From: Amia ocellicauda
Taxonomy: Eukaryota > Chordata > Actinopteri > Amiiformes > Amiidae
NCBI RefSeq assembly: GCF_036373705.1
Contig: NC_089867.1
Coordinates: forward strand, 20,017,323 to 20,081,322
Reading direction: 5' to 3'
Length of the DNA stretch: 64,000 bases
A program made the translations under genes and the position numbers. Shown piece after piece: positions 49,694 through 64,000 of this stretch (position 1 is the first letter of the stretch; every line of letters begins with the position of its first letter). The notes under the pieces are model-generated. The model ran no database searches and had not been told where the DNA came from. It was given only the letters and a program-made list of their open reading frames with translations.

Positions 49694-50914
49694 CACTCAC
49701 CTAAAGGATTATTAGGAACACCTGTTCAATTTCTCATTAATGCAATTATCTAACCAACCAATCACATGGCAGTTGCTTCAATGCATTTAGGGGTGTGGTC
49801 CTGGTCAAGACAATCTCCTGAACTCCAAACTGAATGTCTGAATGGGAAAGAAAGGTGATTTAAGCAATTTTGAGCGTGGCATGGTTGTTGGTGCCAGACG
49901 GGCCGGTCTGAGTATTTCACAATCTGCTCAGTTACTGGGATTTTCACGCACAACCATTTCTAGGGTTTACAAAGAATGGTGTGAAAAGGGAAAAACATCC
50001 AGTATGCGGCAGTCCTGTGGGCGAAAATGCCTTGTTGATGCTAGAGGTCAGAGGAGAATGGGCCGACTGATTCAAACTGATAGAAGAGCAACTTTGACTG
50101 AAATAACCACTCGTTACAACCGAGGTATGCAGCAAAGCATTTGTGAAGCCACAACACGTACAACCTTGAGGCGGATGGGCTACAACAGCAGAAGACCCCA
50201 CCGGGTACCACTCATCTCCACTACAAATAGGAAAAAGAGGCTACAATTTGCACAAGCTCACCAAAATTGGACAGTTGAAGACTGGAAAAATGTTGCCTGG
50301 TCTGATGAGTCTCGATTTCTGTTGAGACATTCAGATGCTAGAGTCAGAATTTGGCGTAAACAGAATGAGAACATGGATCCATCATGCCTTGTTACCACTG
50401 TGCAGGCTGGTGGTGGTGGTGTAATGGTGTGGGGGATGTTTTCTTGGCACACTTTAGGCCCCTTAGTGCCAATTGGGCATCGTTTAAATGCCACGGCCTA
50501 CCTGAGCATTGTTTCTGACCATGTCCATCCCTTTATGACCACCATGTACCCATCCTCTGATGGCTACTTCCAGCAGGATAATGCACCATGTCACAAAGGT
50601 CGAATCATTTCAAATTGGTTTCTTGAACATGACAATGAGTTCACTGTACTAAACTGGCCCCCACAGTCACCAGATCTCAACCCATTAGAGCATCTTTGGG
50701 ATGTGGTGGAACGGGAGCTTCGTGCCCTGGATGTGCATCCCACAAATCTCCATCAACTGCAAGATGCTATCCTATCAATATGGGCCAACATTTCTAAAGA
50801 ATGCTTTCAGCACCTTGTTGAATCAATGCCACGTAGAATTAAGGCAGTTCTGAAGGCGAAAGGGGGTCAAACACAGTATTAGTATGGTGTTCCTAATAAT
50901 CCTTTAGGTGAGTG
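49694..50914 (+). mobile_element. Tc1-like transposon with DD36E transposase, full length
   Basis: The element is 1,221 bp with perfect 29-bp terminal inverted repeats (CACTCACCTAAAGGATTATT... outward), flanked by TA on each side. It lies in unit 2 of the tandem duplication; unit 1 preserves the related site without the element. Perfect ends and an open transposase frame point to a recent insertion. Confidence 0.95.
49842..50882 (+). CDS. Tc1/mariner transposase, DD36E, intact
   Basis: A 346-residue enzyme starting MGKKGDLSNF. Residues 1-115 form the double helix-turn-helix DNA-binding region. The catalytic residues are D155 (AWSDESR), D246 (FQQDNAPCH) and E283 (NPLEHLW), with 36 residues between the last two, so DD36E and not the usual DD34E of Tc1. 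That spacing is the mark of the family named Incomer. No frameshift or stop is seen. Confidence 0.93.
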   Translation: MGKKGDLSNFERGMVVGARRAGLSISQSAQLLGFSRTTISRVYKEWCEKGKTSSMRQSCGRKCLVDARGQRRMGRLIQTDRRATLTEITTRYNRGMQQSICEATTRTTLRRMGYNSRRPHRVPLISTTNRKKRLQFAQAHQNWTVEDWKNVAWSDESRFLLRHSDARVRIWRKQNENMDPSCLVTTVQAGGGGVMVWGMFSWHTLGPLVPIGHRLNATAYLSIVSDHVHPFMTTMYPSSDGYFQQDNAPCHKGRIISNWFLEHDNEFTVLNWPPQSPDLNPLEHLWDVVERELRALDVHPTNLHQLQDAILSIWANISKECFQHLVESMPRRIKAVLKAKGGQTQY

Positions 50915-51563
50915 TATTTTTCATTTCATTCTCCAATTTAAGAAAACTCCTCTTACCTGGTGGGTGACTTCAAACACTTCTATTTTAAAAGCTGTATAGC
51001 TGTTTAAATAGAGAATCTCAACTGTTTTGACTACTCGTATCAACATGTGTCTTCTGATGTATGAGAAGCCAGACCACAATTTAGAATACGAAATAGCTTC
51101 ACCTCCCTCCCTTAGACCACCTTTTCCGTCTTTGACTCATGTACCTTATTGAATATGTTTCCAAACTGCAAAGCTATATTTGTAATTCATTCAATTCATG
51201 AGGTTTAAATCTAACATGCTGAGTTCTCACAAATATGGTTCATGGGTTTATTGTGAGAAGAGATACAATTGTGGAAGTCTTTGAAAATACACACTTAGGC
51301 TATGCACTAAATATGCAACCTTGTTTTTTGTTTTTTTTTATAAATAGCCTATACTTTTAAGTATTATATACCACATATTCACAACACTACAAGGGTCACC
51401 ACACATTATGGTGATTGATTTGCAAGCACTCTTATGAATTCTGTTTTTATTTTATTTGATTTACTTGTTTAATTATTGGTATTCATGCAAATCAAGAATA
51501 AAATGTGCCTGCAGGAACCCTTTGTACAACAAATGAATGCGGTGTAATTTAAAAGACCTTTGT

Positions 51564-51841
51564 TACACAGCGGTTTGTAAAACAAATGTCATTGTGGTAG
51601 CTCTGTAGGGACCCTGCCTAACCACAGCAGACGACTCACTCGAAAGAGAAGATAAAAATCTATACTGACTAATAACAGATCCAATTTGAATTGTCAGCTT
51701 CATGCTCTCAAATATACATTTAACATTTTAAACAAGAGTAAGCCGAAAAAGTAGGTCTTGAAAAAGCATTGTTGATTTAGTAAAATAAATGTAGCCAAAG
51801 TTTAAATTCCTGACGATATTTAAAGGTTTCATGTAAATATA
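51564..51841. other. Intergenic single-copy sequence
   Basis: AT-rich spacer between the duplication and the next transposon. No feature seen. Confidence 0.5.
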
Positions 51842-52732
51842 CACCAATCAGCCATAACATTATGACCACTGACAGGTGAAGTGAATAACACTGATAATCT
51901 CGTTATCATGGCACCTGTCAGTGGGTGGGATATATTAAGCAGCAAGTGAACATTTTGTCCTCAAAGTTGATGTGTTAGAAGCAGGAAAAATGGGCAAGCG
52001 TAAGGATCTGAGCAACTTTGACAAGGGCCACATTGTGATGGCTAGACGACTGGGTCAGAGCATCTCCAAAACTGCAGCTCTTGTGGGGTGTTCCCGGTCT
52101 GCAGTGGTCAGTACCTATCAAAAGTGCTCCAAGGAAGGAAAAGCGGTGAACAGGGTCATGGGCGGCCAAGGCTCACTGATGCACGTGGGGAGCGAAGGCT
52201 GGCCCGTGTTGTCTGATCCAACAGACGAGCTACTGTAGCTCAAATTGCTGAAAAAGTTCATGCTGGTTCTGATAGAAAGGTGTCAGAATACACAGTGCAT
52301 CGCAGTTTGTTGCGTATGGGGCTGCTTATCCGCAGACCAGTCAGGGTGCCCATGCTGACCCCTGTCCACTGCCGAAAGCGCCTACAATGGGCACGTGAGC
52401 ATCAGAACTGGACCACGGAGCAATGGAAGAAGGTGGCCTGGTCTGATGAATCACGAGTTCCAGGTGTTGACTTGGCCTCCAAATTCCCCAGATCTCAATC
52501 CAAAAGAGCATCTGTGGGATGTGCTGGACAAACAAGTCCGATCCATGGAGGCCCCACCTCACAACTTACAGGACTTAAAGGATCTGCTGCTAACGTCTTG
52601 GTGTCAGATACCACAGCACACCTTCAGAGGTCTAGTGGAGTCCATGCCTCGACGGGTCAGGGCTGTTTTGGTGGCAAAAGTGGGACCTACACAATATTAG
52701 GCAGGTGGACATAATGTTATGGCTGATCAGTG
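51842..52732 (+). mobile_element. Deleted Tc1-like element, copy 1
   Basis: The 891-bp element has inverted ends CACCAATCAGCCATAACATT and its partner at the right (...GTTATGGCTGATCAGTG) and TA on both sides. It encodes parts of a transposase with a large internal deletion. The element at 61193-62090 has the same structure and deletion. Confidence 0.9.
51990..52700 (+). pseudogene. Tc1-like transposase remnant with internal deletion
   Basis: The N-terminus ([20 protein letters not shown]) is intact until a frameshift near 52,170. The frame then resumes from SEYTVHRSLLRMG to VAWSDES, the first catalytic Asp. Sequence jumps from there straight to VLTWPPNSPDLNPKEHLWD, which holds the final Glu, in another frame. 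About 100 residues including the second Asp are missing. It cannot be active. Confidence 0.88.

Positions 52733-52799
<67 letters not shown>
52733..52799. repeat. (TAA)n microsatellite
   Basis: About 20 TAA units starting at the TA target duplication of the preceding transposon. Confidence 0.95.
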
Positions 52800-52801
<2 letters not shown>

Positions 52802-53349
52802 TGTATCTCTCTCTAGATACATTTCCTTCAATTAATTAAACAAAATGTTACAATAGGATACAATTTTTTATGTGTATATGTTTATACACAATCAAATATT
52901 GTACCACACTATGACATATCGCTGAGGTTGTTGAGAACGGAATCTTTAATAAAAGTACATTTTTAAAGTGCAGTATTGCACCTAGAAAAACGGCTATTAA
53001 ATAAACAACCTATTACAGGTTTCTATCCTTATGCAAAATATCGCAACATCACAAGCCTCTCTGTTGATTTCGTTTCGGTGAGTTTTTATAGAGTTGTTTG
53101 AGTGTGCTGTACCAATTTATTTTTAATTTATGAATTATGTATCGTATTTATTCCTATAGCCTATCCAGCAATACTGTAACATACGAGTGCACATACACAA
53201 CACAAACGACATACCGGATAATTACTGTACACTATGTAATGTGTATTCATGATTTAATTTGTGTCTTAAATAACACATATTAGAAAGACGTGCTTTACTT
53301 GTTTAAAAGTATTGAAAGCAAAGGCTGGTGAAATAAACCTCCTGCAGAC

Positions 53350-53532
53350 ACTGCCAGCTGATGGCGCTGTGTGCTCGTGATGCTGGACGCGTAGCGGGCG
53401 GGCGTGTCTGTGGACGGAAGCCGGCGCGGCCATGTCAAATGTTCACCCTCTTGAGCATGCGCGGAACCTTGGTTGTCGGTAGTGGAGGCGGAAGTGTCTG
53501 TACTTGCAATGACCAGACCCGGAAGATCAATA
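53350..53532 (+). promoter_or_regulatory. DFFB promoter region, CpG-rich
   Basis: A GC- and CpG-rich island in AT-rich DNA directly upstream of the DFFB start codon, with GGGCGGGCG (Sp1-like) at about 53,396. No TATA box is seen, as usual for a broadly expressed gene. Confidence 0.6.
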
Positions 53533-56500
53533 ATGCTCTCATTATTTAAGAAACCTAAACCGGTCAAACTCCGAAGTCTTTGTAACAATCAGAAATATGG
53601 GATGGCAGCTACGAGTGTGAAAGAGCTTCTTAAAAAAGGCTGTAAAATATTAAAGGTGCAGATTATTTTCTTCTTTCAGATATTGGGTGTTTTGTGTCCT
53701 TTCCAATACCAGTGGACTTCGAGATATATATGCGTATTTAACCATTATTCGGTAATAGTAGTAACTAAAATATGCAGATTATTACTTTTCGATATGTTGA
53801 TTTGCAGTATTTCCAAATGGTTGACTTTGCAAATTTTACTTTGCATAGGCAAATAAACGTGCATTAACTACATTGTAATTGCTAATTGTAATGCCTACAC
53901 AATAAAGCTTGCTGATTGGACAAACCCACTTAATGAACCAAGTGGTAAATTAATAATATTAACTTCTATTTTGAGGATAAAATATGAGATAAACAATACT
54001 AAAAAATGCCCTATGCACAATTTCACTGACATAAAACCTTTTTTCCTAAACATATGTATTAAACAGGTTCCTGTCTCTGGCTCTCGGGTGTGTTTGAGTG
54101 AAGATGGCACAGAAGTTAATGAAGGGTATTTTCAAACACTCCCTGACAACACTGAAGTAATTCTACTCACGGAAGGACAGACCTGGGATGAATGTAGGAA
54201 CAGTAATTTCAAAAAGAAACTGAATGTCTGTTTATGTGCTACATTTAAATTAGGACCCTTAAATGGCCTGAATTTCCCACAGCACATCATCAAAGTGTCT
54301 GCAGAATCCTCAGTTACTGCAGTGTTTGTGTGTGCTCAGTCATGTGCTAGGTGTTTATGGCTGATCATTTAAATTTTGCTGTTCTGTGTATATATCTATA
54401 TATACACATGTATATGTGTATATATAGTGTACAGTGGGGGAAAAAAGTATTTGATCCCCTGCTGATTTTGTACGTTTGCCCACTGACAAAGAAATGACCA
54501 GTCTACAATTTTAATGGTAGGTGTATTTTAACAGTGAGAGACAGAATAACAACAACAAAATCCAGAAAAACGCATTTCAAAAAAGTTATAAATTGATTTG
54601 CATGTTAATGAGGGAAATAAGTATTTGATCCCCTATCAATCAGCAAGATTTCTGGCTCCCAGGTGTCTTTTATACAGGTAACAAGCTCAGATTAGGAGCA
54701 CTCTATTAAAGGGAGTGCTTCTAATCTCAGCTCGTTACCTGTATAAAAGACACCTGTCCACAGAAGCAATCAATCAATCAGATTCCAAACTCTCCACCAT
54801 GGCCAAGACCAAAGAGCTGTCCAAGGATGTCAGGGACAAGATTGTAGACCTACACAAGGCTGGAATGGGCTACAAGACCATCGCCAAGCAGCTTGGTGAG
54901 CAGGTGACAACAGTGCGATTATTTGCAAATGGAAGAAACACAAAATAACTGTCAGTCTCCCTCGGTCTGGGGCTCCATGCAAGATCTCACCTCGTGGAGT
55001 TTCAATGATCATGAGAACGGTGAGGAATCAGCCCAGAACTACACGGGAGGATGTTGTTAATGATCTCAAGGCAGCTGGGACCATAGTCACCAAGAAAACA
55101 ATTGGTAACACACTACGCCGTGAAGGACTGAAATCCTGCAGCGCCCGCAAGGTCCCCCTGCTCAAGAAAGCACATGTACAGGCCCGTCTGAAGTTTGCCA
55201 ATGAACATCTGAATGATTCAGAGGAGAACTGGGTGAAAGTGTTGTGGTCAGATGAGACCAAAATCAAGCTCTTTGGCATCAACACAACTCGCTGTGTTTG
55301 GAGGAGGAGGAATGACCCCAAGAACACCATCCCCACCGTCAAACATGGAGGTGGAAACATTATGCTTTGGGGGTGTTTTTCTGCTAAGGGGACAGGACAA
55401 CTGCACCACATCAAAGGGACGATGGACGGGGCCATGTACCATCAAATCTTGGGTGAGAACCTCCTTCCCTCAACCAGGGCATTGAAAATGGGTCGTGGAT
55501 GGGTATTCCAGCATGACGATGACCCAAAACACACAGCCAAGGCAACAAAGGAGTGGCTCAAGAAGAAGCACATTAAGGTCCTGGAGTGGCCTAGCCAGTC
55601 TCCAGATCTTAATCCCATAGAAAATCTGTGGAGGGAGCTGAAGGTTCGAGTTGCCAAACGTCAGCCTCGAAACCTTAATGACTTGGAGAGGATCTGCAAA
55701 GAGGAGTGGGACAAAATCCCTCCTGAGATGTGTGCAAACCTGGTGGCCAACTACAAGAAACGTCTGACCTCTGTGATTGCCAACAAGGGTTTTGCCACCA
55801 AGTACTAAGTCGAAGGGGTCAAATACTTATTTCCCTCATTAACATGCAAATCAATTGATAACTTTTTTGAAATGCATTTTTCTGGATTTTGTTGTTGTTA
55901 TTCTGTCTCTCACTGTTAAAATACACCTACCATTAAAATTATAGACTGATCATTTCTTTGTCAGTGGGCAAAGGTACAAAATCAGCAGGGGATCAAATAC
56001 TTTTTTCCTCCACTGTATATAAATATTTAAGTCACTGTTTAAAGCATCATATATAAGACCATTAAAACACCAAAGTAATTAGCCATGGGACCAGATACTA
56101 AACTGCTACTGCCGGTTTCCTCTCTCCACAGTCCCATGTGATGTAAGCCTGTTGCTGGGCAGCTCAGACCACCACACAGACCTCCTGATTGAGTCGGCGA
56201 GGAACCTCCTCTCAGACGAACGAGCCCCAAAAAGACGCAAGATTCTGCAGGACCTCCTTCACAACCTGGCCGATAGCTCTGAAGCAGAGGGCAGGGAGGA
56301 GGACATGGCCTGGTTCCAAGGTAACAAACCCAGGTGTTACAGCACAGAAGTGATGGCAGATTTGCCAGATCTGTAATTATGAAGGCATAATGACAAACCG
56401 TATAGGAGTCACAGAAGCATGGACATGGAATGCACTTAGACTTCCACTTTGGCATTTTATAATAACACTGCAGTTTTGTTGTCTTCATTTTACTTTCAAA

Positions 56501-57721
56501 TTAGTTCTAATGATAGTTTTAACCAACAAACACTGCTATTTTAAAGTCAGTCTGCCAGTTAGTTACATAGATTTCTAGTGGTTGTTCCATGTTCAATATA
56601 AATCTTTCACTAGACCTCTTACACAAATGCCACTTAGCTGCTTTCTTTATTCTTTTTTCTGCAGGTGTTGATTCCAGGTTTAAGACTAAGTCAGCGTACA
56701 TGACGTACAACTGCGAGAACAGAGTGCGGGGATATCTCAAAGAGGTAGTCCACAACACAGGAAATATCGTTTTTGTTTTAATTTTCAAATCAAACTTCTC
56801 GCATATTTATAGGTTTTGGAGTTCTCGTATATGATCAATTTTAATGGTCTCTCTTTAGGTTGAAGGATATTCTCAGAACATAAAGTGTCCCAAAGTCCAG
56901 AGGGAGTATAAAAAGACGGTGGAAATCATGACCGAGACACTGAAATCAGCGAAGTATAATGGATGTTACTTCAACAGGAAAGACAAAGAAGCCAACCGAC
57001 TGTGCACTGCGGAGGGCTGGTTTACCTGTCAGGTGTGGACAAATCAGACAAAACGTCTACACAGAAATATGTCTACATTTTATTTTCTTTGTGAACCACT
57101 TGCCAGCTTTTACCTTCATGATTCCAAAAAGATTAGTCTCGTAGTTGTCTGTGTTAACTTTACCGAAAATAATTGATCTAAAAACAAATGAAATGCCAGC
57201 CTTGCTAATAGGAAGTATTGACATTCTCTGGGCTGACTTTGATGGAGAAGTGTTTTCTGTCTTCCATTTTCCCCAGTATATCACCTAATCAACATTTTTC
57301 ACTCTCACCTTCATCACGTTAGGGTGCGTTTGATCAAGATCAATGTACGTCTCTACACTCGATCAACCCCTACGGGAACAGAGAGAGCAGGATCCTCTTC
57401 AGCACCTGGAACCTGGACCACAGGTACATTTGTCCCCCTATTCACTATTCCATTCTAAAGCCCTCAGTGATGCCGGGTAACAAAGCTCATTACATTCACA
57501 TCTGTTCCAGGATAGAGAAGAAACGCACCATCATCCCGGCCCTGGCAGTTGCACTGAAGAAACACACAAGCAGTGACATCAACTGGGAGTATTTCTACAG
57601 ATTGCTGTTTACCCGAGAGAATTTGAAATTAGTGCACGTTGTGTGTCACAAGAAAACTGTCCATGACTTGCAGTGTGACTCCACCCAGATCTACAATAAA
57701 GCAAAGCGGCGCAGAAAATGA
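53533..57721 (+). CDS. DFFB: DFFB, caspase-activated DNase (DFF40/CAD)
   Basis: DFFB is the nuclease that cuts chromatin between nucleosomes in apoptosis after caspase-3 removes its inhibitor DFFA. Seven exons join with correct phases: 53533-53655, 54067-54193, 56132-56320, 56665-56744, 56859-57032, 57323-57423 and 57511-57721. They give 334 residues (human 338). Exons 1-2 encode the CIDE-N domain ([22 protein letters not shown]). The middle carries the [19 protein letters not shown] helix region. Exons 5-7 carry the His-Cys-Lys nuclease core: [50 protein letters not shown] and CHKKTVH. Catalytic histidines and the basic tail (KRRRK) are kept. The ATG at 53533 fits the human start. Intron 2 holds a Tc1 element. 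Confidence 0.95.
54385..54430. repeat. TA/TG-rich simple repeat
   Basis: Alternating purine-pyrimidine tract (TATATATCTATATATACACATGTATATG-like) next to the Tc1 insertion. Confidence 0.8.
54432..56015 (+). mobile_element. Tc1-like DNA transposon (DD34E), second copy, in DFFB intron 2
   Basis: A 1,584-bp element of the same family as 5797-7386, in the opposite direction, with ends CAGTGGGGGAAAAAAGTATT and its inverted partner and TA on each side. It has the same palindromic leader (about 54,660-54,760). It sits in the intron and does not affect the DFFB frame. Confidence 0.93.
54799..55808 (+). pseudogene. Tc1-like transposase with a 4-bp deletion
   Basis: It is the same protein as at 6005-7018, starting [11 protein letters not shown]. 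Near 54,913 four bases present in the other copy are missing, so the frame shifts after about 39 codons and soon stops. From 55005 the normal frame continues to the end with [14 protein letters not shown] and NPIENLW intact. This is a recent break. Confidence 0.9.
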
Positions 57722-58270
57722 ACACTACAGGCACTTGCATGGCAGCTGATGTTAACCGGTTGGGCTTTTATCTGACTGAAAAATCTCAGGGCAACTAATT
57801 AATTGAAAGTCTTTGGGAGACGAGCAGAGCTACATGTCTAGGATTTTGAAAAAAGACAGTATTATAATGTGATTTGCATTAGGAAGACAAAGGGGCTTAA
57901 TATGACCTCAATATTTTTAGTTTATTTTAAAAAGTGAGTTTTTGTTTTTATGAACTTAACACTGATATAATTTGTTTTTCTTGTATTTAAGATTGCAATT
58001 TTTGGAAGCAACTATGATTAATAACTGTTCTTTCAAATCTGTCTAATTACAGAGCTTCCAGGTTTTAAATTATGCCTTATTGTGATCTGCAGACCCACAT
58101 ACAAGTAGTTGGTGGTCAGCCTACTTGAATTTAACCTGTAAATGCTAGATGTTTTAGATTTTATTTTTGTTACAAAATAATGCTTTCAATGCCAGTATTT
58201 CTTTACATCAAAGTTGATGTATTTTAATTATTGATTTCAGTTTTTGTTACTGAAGCACATTTTTACTTTA

Positions 58271-58276
58271 AATAAA
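58271..58276 (+). terminator. DFFB poly(A) signal
   Basis: AATAAA about 550 nt after the DFFB stop codon, followed by a TG/T-rich stretch (TTTTCAAAGTCTGTCTTCC). It is the first canonical signal after the stop. Confidence 0.6.
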
Positions 58277-58289
58277 ATACACTGTGATT

Positions 58290-60188
58290 TTCAAAGTCTG
58301 TCTTCCGTTTCCATTCCATTGACTTTTTGCATGAATTACATGACTCCATTCAGTAAAAATCAAAAATCACACTTCAAGTGACAGTTCATACAGCATCGCT
58401 GGAATGATTAGTGGTAAAAATACCACTTCACACAGAAGACAAAAGATATATATGCTACCAATTTTTTAATTCTTTCAGATCCCTCCGATATGTAATCCCA
58501 TTCTACAATGTCTGCTCCCCAAATCTGCCTTAAATCAATAATGGAGAGCCCTTCTGTGTTTAGTAACAGTAAGGGAAGAATCAGGATGAGGTTTTAATAA
58601 CATTTTATGTGAACATTAAGTAAATAATACAGACTTGAAATCAAGATGTACATTTATTTTACAGTGATACTTATATAAAAATATAACAAAATGATTAATG
58701 TATCTTCCAATATCTTCTTATACATGGCAGGTTTCACAGAGATGAACATTGGAATCAATTTATATACAAAATATAACCTTATTTGCAGGACAATGGCATC
58801 AGGTATATACTAATATGATACAGGCAAACTATTTTGCAATTCATGCACTATATTAAGAATAAGTTAAAGAACATATGACTGGCAATCAAGTTACCCATAG
58901 ATATGCAGTTAGTATTTGAATGCATATGTATAGAAAATTAAATAAAACCTGTAGAATAACAGATATTACCTTACAGAGGTTCAATACACCAAACAATGTA
59001 TGTAATGGAGTTAAATAAGGACTATCCCCTATTAATGTTTTAAGCAGTCATGGGGATTAAGGCAGATCCAACAGGAACATAGTGCAAATTGCTCATGGTA
59101 AACTAGAGGTAACATTCATTGCTTCAAAAGCTGCCACAGTCCATTATGAACAGATGCCTACATTTGGTTTTCAATTACATACAATACAAACTCCTTCATA
59201 CCGAACCATCTTAAGCCATGTCATAAAACTACTGATCAACAACACAAAAATAATCACACGTCATCTACAGCACTCACACTGCTCTCCTGCAGCGGAGGAC
59301 AAAACTGATCACATTTAAAAACACTGCTTTGGCACGTCAGTCAAGGAGGGATTTGATGGGGGGTACTTGGTTGTAGATCAAAAAAGTCCATTTTTTCTGT
59401 TTTTTATTTGTTGTAAGGATCCTGTAGGACAGTGTAAAGAAAAGAAAATTAATACAGATTTTGGTGGTTCAATTACATGTGGTCCTGCACATTGAAAGCT
59501 ATGCCTGTCAAGTGTGTTAAAAAAAAGTCAAAACGGTTAACAGGATAGAAAACGTGGTTAAGGAATGTCATTACCAGAAGAAATCATCAGCAAAGAAAAT
59601 GACTAAGATAAGAAAATTAGTACCTCTCTCATTTGCTTCCATTTCTTATGCAGCTTCCTGATTGTATGGTACAGTTGCAACTGTCTGGAGGGGAAGATTC
59701 TACAAATAACATTTTGTATAGTTTTCCAATCAGTTTATAAACTGCAGCAGAGATGCAAAGCTCCACAGAGTGCAATGGTGAGAAGGATTTGGCTTTAATA
59801 ACGTTCAGTGGCACCTACATGAAAAGAAAATAATTTATGTACGCCACGTGTCATCACCTGTGAAAGAGATTAAAAGAAGATACACCGATCCATCTGTGTG
59901 CTGTGTCCCAGAGCTTACATCCTGAGGAAAACGTAGTCATGTCAGGAATTAATAAGACCCTATTGATCAGAACTGACAGGAAAGGCACCGAAACAAGCTG
60001 GTGAAGAGTTGGACATACTGGCCATGAAAAAGCACACAAATGTGATCATGAATACTACAGTTCTACATTGATTACGACAAACAACAATCAGATCACACAC
60101 ACACTGTAGCAGTGTCTTGATAACATCTGATTGGCTCTTGTGTTATTGTTACACCATACCAGGAGATGGCTTGTTAAACTCATCTCTC
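58290..60188. other. Convergent region between DFFB and C1orf174
   Basis: The two genes end facing each other. The stretch probably holds the 3' UTR of C1orf174 (minus strand); AATAAA at about 58,660 on the minus strand is one candidate end. No further gene is seen. Confidence 0.45.
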
Positions 60189-62929
<2,741 letters not shown>

Positions 62930-62950
<21 letters not shown>

Positions 62951-63190
62951 TCCCGGTGCTATTAACCGCCTTGTGCTGAATAGATGGGATTTATAAAAAA
63001 GTTTTTCAAACAGAAAGGTCAACAGAAAGGTCACACCGGCAGCTCGTCAAATGACACGCCGCTCTCCAGCCCCGCCTCCCACGAACACGTGGTTGTGCAG
63101 GCGGCCATCATTGTGCGGGGCAAACTGCAGCGCTGCGGGGTTCTGGACGTGTACCAAGCGTGGCATCTGTGTGGGTGATACAGGACGTTT
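62930..63190 (-). promoter_or_regulatory. C1orf174 promoter region, CpG-rich
   Basis: A GC-rich block around and upstream of the C1orf174 ATG, with a CACGTG E-box near 63,086 and a YY1-like ATGATGGCCGCC on the minus strand near 63,110. No TATA box. Position and composition fit a housekeeping promoter. Confidence 0.5.
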
Positions 63191-64000
63191 CTTAAAGACC
63201 CCATTTCATTGGGATTCAAACTTTGACTTACACAAGCATTATCAGCGTATTTCAGTTCCACCCGTCCCGTCAAAAAACAATAAATAATTATCTGTATTAT
63301 ATAATAAGTATTTTCAAAACAGTAAATTAGTAACTCAGTAGTAGTAGTCCTGATAGCAATCTGCTGCTTGGGGTTTGTATTTAATTATTAATGAATGATA
63401 ATATTCATAATAATATAAATCATAATAATCATGATAATCATAAATAGAATGTAAAGTATCTGGGCATACTTTGTATATGACAGTACCTTTTTATACACAG
63501 TATATTATTGGATGTGTATTGTGTTGTATTTTAGTACACAGTTTCCTATCCGTGTAGATTGTAGGGTGATGTAAATTATTTTAGAATATAAAGTTTCTGA
63601 AGATACTGATTTGCATGCTACTATCAGACCTCCACCGCGCCGGTATGCTGAGTTTGCATTTTTATGAACATACCACGATTGTTTTCAATTGCATTTTTTT
63701 TTATCAGTGTTAGTTAAAAAGTACGGTGTTTTGCCATGGTGCACCACTTTACCATATTTTAGCACAATGCCACTTTATCAGATGGAGTGAAGGATAAGCC
63801 TTAGTTTATATGGAATGGAGAGAGGTGTAAAACACACGACCGTTATATAAATTTATTTTAAAGTAATGACATTTGCGATCATTCAATTTGATGTATTGAG
63901 GTTAAACTGGTTACTATAGAATGTTAAATTGGGAAAAATAATTCGAATTAAACCACACTACATTTTTATTTTTTACCATGTAACCCCACACTACATTATA
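63191..64000. other. AT-rich flank without recognised features
   Basis: I see no coding-like frame, RNA gene or transposon in this stretch. Confidence 0.5.

Larger units (their letters stand above)
48963..51563. repeat. Tandem duplication, unit 2 (split by a Tc1 element)
   Basis: The second copy of the unit, interrupted at 49692-50916 by a Tc1 element and its TA duplication. It continues into single-copy DNA at 51564. The low divergence indicates a recent duplication, and the transposon came later because it is in this copy only. Confidence 0.95.

Overview
The window is nuclear DNA of a vertebrate, very probably a ray-finned fish; I cannot name the species. It is AT-rich, has small exons in large introns with GT-AG junctions, and carries several Tc1-like transposons, a DIRS retrotransposon and a hAT element, a mix typical of fish genomes. 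Four protein-coding genes can be supported, all by splice-consistent exons or by one continuous frame.

Layout. From 105 to about 46,360 (minus strand) lies the 5' part of NPHP4, the ciliary transition-zone gene nephrocystin-4: a noncoding first exon, then five coding exons (44961-45095, 37665-37817, 13777-13955, 10328-10392, 105-260) giving the first 229 codons; the rest lies off the left edge. Its introns hold an intact DD34E Tc1 element (5797-7386), a hAT non-autonomous element (11074-12312), a rearranged inverted-repeat Tc1 copy (29205-30774), a 36-bp hairpin (26807-26881), an unidentified coding-like exon (38155-38515), and a deleted DIRS element (40325-43720) nested in an older repeat.

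Upstream of NPHP4, 46905-47663 (minus), is an intronless secreted-protein gene whose 252-residue product appears to fuse a syncollin-like domain to a divergent RNase A domain. Its 5' end and upstream flank are tandemly duplicated (47571-48962 and 48963-51563). The outer copy carries an intact DD36E Tc1 transposon (49694-50914) and an orphan signal-peptide ORF. Next come a deleted Tc1-like copy (51842-52732) and a (TAA)n microsatellite.

The right part holds DFFB on the plus strand (caspase-activated DNase, 7 exons, 53533-57721), with a frameshifted DD34E Tc1 copy in its second intron, and C1orf174 on the minus strand (4 coding exons, 60189-62950), converging on DFFB and carrying a second deleted Tc1-like copy with the same internal deletion as the one at 51842. 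DFFB next to C1orf174 is the arrangement also found in human 1p36. NPHP4 lies on the same human arm but further away, so this window looks like a shortened or rearranged version of that block.

The most unusual item is the syncollin/RNase A fusion. It keeps both catalytic histidines but has lost the lysine region, and three of the four canonical disulfides are gone as whole pairs.
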